DNA of 8,726 nucleotides from 66-474 sp035572335 (GTDB taxonomy: Bacteria; Pseudomonadota; Gammaproteobacteria; Xanthomonadales; Rhodanobacteraceae): assembly GCA_035572335.1 (NCBI GenBank), contig DATNAW010000251.1, positions 1 to 8,726 on the forward strand, in the 5' to 3' direction. The position numbers were made by a program, and so were the translations under genes. Every line of letters starts with the position of its first letter. The stretch's first letter is position 1. Below are positions 4,483 to 8,726 of the stretch, piece after piece. The notes beneath the pieces are model-generated. The model had not been told where the DNA came from. It made no database searches and saw only the letters and a list, made by a program, of their open reading frames with translations.

Positions 4483-5799
4483 GTGGCTGACCAAGTTCTC
4501 ACCGACACCTTCTTCGAACAATTCGACCTGCACCCGCATCTCGCTGCCGGCCTCGCCGAATGCGGCTTCACGCGCTGCACGCCGATCCAGGCCTTGACGC
4601 TGCCGGTCGCGCTGGCGGGCCGCGACGTCGCCGGCCAGGCCCAGACCGGTACCGGCAAGACCTGTGCATTCCTGGTGGCGGTGATGAACCGCCTGCTGAC
4701 GAAACCCGCGATCCCCGAACGCAAGGACAACGATCCGCGCGCGGTGATCCTGGCGCCGACGCGCGAACTCGCGATCCAGATCGACAAGGATGCGCAGGCG
4801 ATCGGTCGCCACACGGGTCTGCGTTTCGCGCTGATCTACGGCGGCGTCGACTATGACAAGCAACGCCAGCAACTGCGCGACGGCTGCGACGTGATCATCG
4901 CGACGCCCGGCCGCCTGATCGATTATTTCAAGCAACACGTTTTCAGTTTCCGCGCGGTCGAGGCCACCGTGATCGACGAGGCTGACCGGATGTTCGATCT
5001 CGGTTTCATCAAGGACGTGCGCTACCTGCTGCGCAAGATGCCCGCGCGCGAGGAACGCCAAGGGATGCTGTTCTCGGCGACGCTCAGCTATCGGGTGCTG
5101 GAACTCGCCTACGAGCACATGAACCAACCGGAGAAGCTTGCGGTAGAAACCGAAAACGTCACTGCCGATCGCGTGCGCCAGCAGGTGTACTTCCCGGCCA
5201 AGGAAGAAAAGATCCCTCTGCTGCTCAATCTGCTCGAACACTGCAACCCGCAGCGCAGCATCGTGTTCGTCAACACCCGTGCCGCCGCCGAACGCGTCAC
5301 CGAACGCTTGAAGCGCCAAGGCTTCAAGGTTGGAGCGCTGTCCGGCGATGTGCCGCAGGCCAAGCGGCAGAAGTTGCTGGAGCGTTTCAAGAAGGGCGAA
5401 ACCGACATCCTGGTCGCGACCGACGTCGCCGCGCGCGGCCTGCACATCCCCGACGTCACCCACGTCTTCAACTACGACCTGCCGCAGGATGGCGAGGATT
5501 ACGTGCATCGCATCGGCCGCACCGCGCGGCTCGGCGCCGAGGGCGACGCGATCAGCTTCGCCTGCGACCTGTACGCGATGAACCTGCCCGACATCGAACG
5601 CTACATCGGCATGCGGATTCCGGTGCAGGCGATCGAGCCTGCATGGCTGGTGTCGCCATCTCCGCGTGCGGTGGCGCACCACGATCACGCCGATGTCGAG
5701 GCGACATCAGCGGAGACCGCCGCCGATGCCAAGGCCGCGGCGGGCAAGCGTCGTCGCCGTCGGAAGTCGCAGAACCGCACGGCTGCACCCCATTCCTGA
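4483..5799 (+). CDS. rhlB: ATP-dependent RNA helicase RhlB (DEAD-box)
   Basis: A 438-residue DEAD-box helicase that unwinds structured RNA using ATP; in gammaproteobacteria it is the helicase of the RNase E degradosome. All motifs are present: Q motif with CTPIQ (32-36), motif I AQTGTGKT (53-60), Ia PTRELA (92-97), Ib TPGR (141-144), II DEAD (165-168), III SAT (198-200), IV IVFVNT (260-265), V TDVAARGLHIP (313-323), VI HRIGRTAR (342-349). The start of the protein and FDLHP, CTPIQALTLPVAL and GGVDYDKQR resemble Xanthomonas RhlB as I recall it. The C-terminal tail (about 385-438) is variable, His/Asp/Ala-rich, and ends in a basic GKRRRRRKSQNR stretch probably used for RNA binding. It is much shorter than the Xanthomonas tail. 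The start is GTG at 4483 because TAA at 4474-4476 closes the frame upstream. It has no visible Shine-Dalgarno. Confidence 0.96.
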   Translation: MADQVLTDTFFEQFDLHPHLAAGLAECGFTRCTPIQALTLPVALAGRDVAGQAQTGTGKTCAFLVAVMNRLLTKPAIPERKDNDPRAVILAPTRELAIQIDKDAQAIGRHTGLRFALIYGGVDYDKQRQQLRDGCDVIIATPGRLIDYFKQHVFSFRAVEATVIDEADRMFDLGFIKDVRYLLRKMPAREERQGMLFSATLSYRVLELAYEHMNQPEKLAVETENVTADRVRQQVYFPAKEEKIPLLLNLLEHCNPQRSIVFVNTRAAAERVTERLKRQGFKVGALSGDVPQAKRQKLLERFKKGETDILVATDVAARGLHIPDVTHVFNYDLPQDGEDYVHRIGRTARLGAEGDAISFACDLYAMNLPDIERYIGMRIPVQAIEPAWLVSPSPRAVAHHDHADVEATSAETAADAKAAAGKRRRRRKSQNRTAAPHS

Positions 5800-5822
5800 T
5801 CGGCTTACGGTTCCCACGCGCG

Positions 5823-5849
5823 TGCCGCCCCGCAACGGCGGCATTGTTG
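5823..5849 (+). terminator. Intrinsic-terminator-like hairpin after rhlB
   Basis: TGCCGCC (5823-5829) and GGCGGCA (5837-5843) form a perfect 7-bp GC-rich stem with a 7-nt loop, directly followed by TTGTTG. It lies 23 nt after the rhlB stop codon and is the best terminator candidate in the window, although the T-run is short. Confidence 0.6.
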
Positions 5850-5856
5850 CTAGGCT
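5848..5856 (+). promoter_or_regulatory. Weak candidate promoter for ftsEX
   Basis: TGC followed by TAGGCT (5851-5856) resembles an extended -10, about 28 nt before the ftsE start. There is no clear -35. It is proposed mainly because a terminator-like hairpin separates ftsE from rhlB. Confidence 0.2.
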
Positions 5857-5883
5857 TGCGCGATCCACCCGCCCGGCAATTCC

Positions 5884-6561
5884 GTGATCCGATTCGATTC
5901 CGTCAGCAAGCGCTACCCCGAGGGCCGCGAGGCGCTGATCGACGTGTCGTTCAAGGTGGAAGCGGGCGAGATGCTGTTCGTCACCGGCCACTCGGGCGCG
6001 GGCAAGACCACGCTGCTGAAACTGATCGCGCTGATCGAACGTCCCAGCGGCGGTGCCATCGAAGTGCATGGCCGTGACCTGGCGCGCGTCCGCCGTCGAG
6101 TCGTTCCGCGTTTGCGCCGCGACATCGGCATGGTGTTCCAGGATCATCGGTTATTGATGGATCGCAGCGTCGCCGACAACGTCGCGCTGCCGCTGGTGAT
6201 CGCGGGCATCCCGCATGAGGAACGCGTCAAACGCGTGCGCGGCGCGCTGGAGAAAGTCGGACTGGCCGGACGCGGCAAGGATGCGCCGGCCGGCCTTTCC
6301 ACCGGCGAGCAGCAGCGTGTCGGCATTGCGCGCGCGATCGTCGCGCGGCCCGCGTTGATCATCGCGGACGAACCCACCGGCAATCTCGATCCGCAACTTT
6401 CCGAAGAAATCATGCAGTTGTTCGTGAGCCTCAGGCAGACCGGCGGCACCATCCTGATCGCGAGCCACGACCTCGCCTTGTTGAAGCGCATGAAGCAGCG
6501 TGTGGTGGTGCTCGACCAAGGGCACCTGATCGACGACGTGCCGGGGAGCGAGGTCGCATGA
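5884..6561 (+). CDS. ftsE: Cell division ATP-binding protein FtsE
   Basis: A 225-residue ABC ATPase that works with FtsX at the division septum, where ATP hydrolysis is coupled to activation of periplasmic peptidoglycan hydrolases. Visible features are the A-loop region RYPEG (10-14), Walker A GHSGAGKT (35-42), Q-loop Gln (VFQD, 85-88), signature LSTGEQQR (138-145), Walker B LIIADEPTGNLD (158-169), and the H-loop His in ASHD (H195). The signature has Thr where LSGGEQQR is usual, a mild variation also compatible with activity. Length is typical. The start is GTG at 5884, giving MIRFDSVSKRYPEG, the expected N-terminus; no Shine-Dalgarno is apparent. Its stop overlaps the ftsX start by 4 bp (ATGA), so the two are translationally coupled. 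Confidence 0.96.
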   Translation: MIRFDSVSKRYPEGREALIDVSFKVEAGEMLFVTGHSGAGKTTLLKLIALIERPSGGAIEVHGRDLARVRRRVVPRLRRDIGMVFQDHRLLMDRSVADNVALPLVIAGIPHEERVKRVRGALEKVGLAGRGKDAPAGLSTGEQQRVGIARAIVARPALIIADEPTGNLDPQLSEEIMQLFVSLRQTGGTILIASHDLALLKRMKQRVVVLDQGHLIDDVPGSEVA

Positions 6562-7511
6562 ACGCGCCCGCGGCGATGGCGAGTCCGGTGCGCCACACGC
6601 GTTTCGCGATGTGGCGCCGCCAGCACGCGTGGTGCCTGCGCGACAGCCTGCGCCAGTTGGCGCGGCGGCCGTTCGGTACCGCGCTGACCATCGTGGTGAT
6701 GGGCCTGGCATTGGCGCTGCCGCTGGCGTTCTACTTGTTGCTGGTGAACGTGCAGCACCTCGCGACGGCTTTGGGCGACTCGGAATCAGTCAACGTGTTC
6801 CTGAAAACGGATGTAGCCGCCGAGGGCGCGCAGAAATTCGCGGCGACCCTGCGCGCACGTGCCGACGTCGGCACGGTGACGCTTCGTACGCCCCGGCAGG
6901 GCCTCGCGGAATTGGCCGCGATGCAGGGGTTCGGTGACGCGATCAAGTCGCTGCCGGACAATCCGCTGCCGTTCGTGCTGCTGGTCGAACCGCACGCAGG
7001 CACGAATCGGGCGCAGGTGGAAACCCTGGTCGCGGCGATACGCGCGATGCCTGGCGTCGACCTGGTGCAGGACAACGGCCAGTGGCGCGCGCGCCTGGAT
7101 GCGCTGATTGCCGTGGGCCGACGCGTGACGCTGTTGCTGGCGGTGCTGCTCGGCGCGGCGGCGGTGCTGGTGATCGGCAACACCGTGCGCCTGGACATCC
7201 GCAGCCGCGCGAACGAGATCATCGTGCAGCAGTTGATCGGCGCCAGCGCGGGCTTCGTGCGCAGGCCATATCTTTACGAAGGTGCATGGTATGGTCTCGC
7301 GGCCGGCTTGGTCGCGGTACTGCTGGTGTTGCTTCTGGAAGGGGTGCTGGCGGCGCCGGTGCGTGAACTGGTCGCCAGTTACACCGGCCGGCTGCACTTC
7401 GGCGGTTTGTCCTGGGCTACGCTCGGCATCGGGTGGGCGGTTGCGCTCGTGCTGGGTTGGCTGGGCGCGCTGATCGCCAGCAGCCGCCACCTGCAGCATC
7501 CGCGGCGCTGA
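6558..7511 (+). CDS. ftsX: Cell division protein FtsX (permease-like)
   Basis: A 317-residue inner-membrane partner of FtsE. The topology fits FtsX: a cytoplasmic N-terminus, TM1 at about 42-64 (TALTIVVMGLALALPLAFYL), a periplasmic domain at about 65-185 (with SESVNVFLKTD and LPDNPLPFVLLVEP, typical of FtsX), TM2 at about 188-208, TM3 at about 243-265 and TM4 at about 285-308. RLDIRSRANEIIVQQLIGAS (211-230) is the conserved FtsX cytoplasmic segment. The periplasmic domain passes the FtsE ATPase signal to cell-wall hydrolases or their activators. The start ATG is inside the end of ftsE (ATGA overlap). In many gammaproteobacteria rpoH follows ftsX; here a receiver-domain protein follows after 59 bp. 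Confidence 0.95.
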   Translation: MNAPAAMASPVRHTRFAMWRRQHAWCLRDSLRQLARRPFGTALTIVVMGLALALPLAFYLLLVNVQHLATALGDSESVNVFLKTDVAAEGAQKFAATLRARADVGTVTLRTPRQGLAELAAMQGFGDAIKSLPDNPLPFVLLVEPHAGTNRAQVETLVAAIRAMPGVDLVQDNGQWRARLDALIAVGRRVTLLLAVLLGAAAVLVIGNTVRLDIRSRANEIIVQQLIGASAGFVRRPYLYEGAWYGLAAGLVAVLLVLLLEGVLAAPVRELVASYTGRLHFGGLSWATLGIGWAVALVLGWLGALIASSRHLQHPRR

Positions 7512-7570
7512 AAGCATTGCTTGCAGGGCGCGTTGCCGCCGCGCGCGTAGACGAAACACCACACGAAATC

Positions 7571-8404
7571 ATGAACGACGTCCTTCGCCACATCGCCAGT
7601 GACAATCCGCGCGTGATGGTGGTGGATGGCTCGAAGGTGGCGCGTACGCTGATCTCGCGCGTGCTGGAAAAGGGCCTGCCCGACGCGACGATCATCACCT
7701 GCGAAACCGGTGCCGAGGCCCAACAGACGCTGCACACCGGCGTGGTGGATCTCGTGACCACCGCGTTGCGCCTTCCCGACATGGACGGCGCGGAGCTGGC
7801 GAAATACGTGCGAGAACACGCGCCGCAGGCGTACATCCCGATCGTCGCGGTTTCCGGCGACGTGCAGGAGCGCCTGCAGAATCGCGAGATCGGCGACGAG
7901 ATCACCGACTATTTCGACAAGGCCGCGGGCTACGCTGCGCTGACCGATTTCATTCGCGGTTACGTGCAGCCGAGCGAGCAGGCCGAGGGCACCGTGTTGT
8001 ATGTCGAAGACAGCCGCGTGGTAGCGCTCGCCACCAGCCGCATGTTGCAACGCTATGGTTTGACCGTGCACCTCGCGGGCAGCGCCGAGGAGGCTGTGGA
8101 ATTCCTTGGCGCCGCGCAGGACCGCGGCGAGATCGGGGCCGACGTGGTGCTGACCGACGTCAGCCTGAAGGGCGAGATGTCGGGTGGCGACCTGCTGGAA
8201 TGGATCCGCTACGACCTGCAACTCGGCAAGGGACGCCTGCCGGTGCTGGTGATGACCGGCGACGAGAATCCCGAGAACCAGGCCGCCTTGCTCAAGGCGG
8301 GCGCCAACGACCTGGTCGAGAAACCGGTCGACGAACGCCTGCTGATGACGAAGCTGATGTTCCAGCTGCGCGTGGCGCAGCGGCGGCGCGCGCAAACGGC
8401 ATGA
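7571..8404 (+). CDS. Dual-receiver response regulator with a degenerate first receiver
   Basis: A 277-residue cytosolic protein made of two CheY-like receiver domains and no output domain. REC1 (about 14-131) starts RVMVVDGSKVARTL. The second acidic residue is Gly20, and the phospho-acceptor position, in DLVTTALRLPDMDG (60-73), is Ala65 where Asp is expected; S95 and K117 are retained. REC2 (about 141-267) has every key residue: E146/D147, phospho-acceptor D196 in VLTDVSL, T229 in MTGD and K251 in EKP. REC1 therefore cannot be phosphorylated in the usual way, while REC2 can. No DNA-binding, GGDEF, EAL or kinase part is present, so it probably signals by protein contact. The ATG at 7571 was chosen because REC1 begins 13 residues later; the frame is open back to 7433, inside ftsX. 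The Shine-Dalgarno is poor. I do not recognise a named orthologue. The gene ends 6 bp before ung. Confidence 0.88.
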   Translation: MNDVLRHIASDNPRVMVVDGSKVARTLISRVLEKGLPDATIITCETGAEAQQTLHTGVVDLVTTALRLPDMDGAELAKYVREHAPQAYIPIVAVSGDVQERLQNREIGDEITDYFDKAAGYAALTDFIRGYVQPSEQAEGTVLYVEDSRVVALATSRMLQRYGLTVHLAGSAEEAVEFLGAAQDRGEIGADVVLTDVSLKGEMSGGDLLEWIRYDLQLGKGRLPVLVMTGDENPENQAALLKAGANDLVEKPVDERLLMTKLMFQLRVAQRRRAQTA

Positions 8405-8410
8405 GTTGCC

Positions 8411-8726
8411 ATGAGTGACGAGCGCCTGAAACTCGAACCGTCGTGGAAAGCGCGCCTCGGCGACTATTTCGATCGTCCCGACATGCACGCGTTGAGCGAA
8501 TTCCTGCGTGCGGAGAAGCATGCAGGCAAGCGCATCTATCCGCCCGGTCCGGAGATTTTCGCCGCGATGGATGCCACTCCGTTTGAGGCGGTGAAAGTCG
8601 TGATCCTGGGCCAGGATCCCTACCACGGTCCCGGTCAGGCGCACGGGTTGTGCTTTTCCGTGCGGCCGGGCGTGCCGGTGCCGCCATCGTTGCAGAACAT
8701 CTTCAGTGAAATCGAGGGGGACCTCG
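8411..8726 (+). CDS. ung: Uracil-DNA glycosylase, N-terminal part (runs off the window)
   Basis: The first 105 codons of a family-1 uracil-DNA glycosylase, which removes uracil from DNA by cutting the N-glycosidic bond at the start of base excision repair. The diagnostic water-activating motif GQDPYH is at 67-72 (catalytic Asp69), continuing GPGQAHGLCFSV to residue 84; PPSLQNIF (91-98) is the next conserved element. The N-terminus (WKARLGDYFDRPDMHALSEF, then IYPPGPEIFAAMDATPFEAVKVVILGQ) is also typical. The uracil-binding HPSPLS motif would lie beyond the window. The start is ATG at 8411, 6 bp after the stop of the dual-receiver gene, with no good Shine-Dalgarno. The close spacing suggests it is co-transcribed, perhaps by re-initiation. 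It seems intact as far as visible. Confidence 0.97.
   Translation, partial: MSDERLKLEPSWKARLGDYFDRPDMHALSEFLRAEKHAGKRIYPPGPEIFAAMDATPFEAVKVVILGQDPYHGPGQAHGLCFSVRPGVPVPPSLQNIFSEIEGDL

Noticed and set aside
4343..4597. Small plus-strand frame in the rhlB leader (MLVAFHRNPSRG...) running into rhlB out of frame
   Set aside because: It has no Shine-Dalgarno and no recognisable domain, and it continues as an off-frame reading of rhlB. The segment is better explained as leader.
4357..5688. A 443-codon minus-strand open frame antisense to rhlB, slightly longer than rhlB itself
   Set aside because: High GC content makes long antisense frames common. The translation shows no family features, and every DEAD-box motif lies on the plus strand.
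7433..7570. Extension of the dual-receiver protein to a start at 7433 inside ftsX
   Set aside because: The added residues are the other frame of the ftsX C-terminal helix (Arg/Ala/Gln-rich), and the receiver fold begins after the ATG at 7571.
7379..8644. A 421-codon minus-strand open frame across the dual-receiver gene and ung
   Set aside because: It is a shadow of clear plus-strand genes. Its His/Gln/Arg/Val-rich translation has no recognisable domain and it crosses three genes.
1..8726. CRISPR arrays, insertion sequences, rRNA genes and toxin-antitoxin pairs
   Set aside because: I looked for regularly spaced repeats, transposase-like frames, rRNA blocks and small paired genes, and saw none in this window.

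Overview
The window looks like chromosomal DNA of a high-GC gammaproteobacterium, most likely of the order Xanthomonadales/Lysobacterales. The grounds are the divergent rho/trxA versus rhlB arrangement, Rho and RhlB sequences of the type I recall from Xanthomonas, and frequent GTG starts. Genus and species cannot be read from the sequence.

Positions 1-380 are the right-hand edge of an integrated element. The minus strand carries the first 69 codons of a tyrosine-recombinase-type integrase that runs off the window. About 130 bp in front of its start lies a 45-bp fragment matching the 3' end of a tRNA-Arg(CCG) gene, from the anticodon to CCA, with no 5' half. This is the layout expected of an attR site of an island inserted in a tRNA gene; the island body and the intact tRNA should lie to the left. 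The last 19 nt of the tRNA recur 140 bp further on (502-520). Two notable stem-loops (420-442 and 524-553) lie between the att site and the first chromosomal gene.

Positions 573-3853 are a minus-strand block: a secreted DUF922 (putative Zn protease, HENGH) protein at its downstream end, preceded by the cluster rho -> small cupin -> LOG-family nucleotide phosphoribohydrolase. Cupin and LOG probably overlap by 4 bp. The rho leader (3647-3853) has a recognisable promoter and a C/U-rich, G-poor stretch that may be an autoregulatory Rho-loading site. trxA (thioredoxin) lies upstream of rho on the same strand.

From 4208 to the end everything reads rightward: a long rhlB leader with an extended -10 promoter, rhlB (DEAD-box helicase), an intrinsic-terminator-like hairpin, ftsE-ftsX (4-bp overlap; cell-division ABC complex), a protein with two receiver domains whose first receiver has lost its phospho-acceptor Asp, and the first 105 codons of ung (uracil-DNA glycosylase).

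Most of the window is conserved housekeeping DNA: transcription termination and RNA turnover, redox, division and DNA repair. The unusual material is the island boundary with its repeated tRNA 3' end, the degenerate/intact receiver pair, and the leaders of rho and rhlB. I do not see a complete undescribed system inside the window; the island that could carry one lies beyond its left edge.
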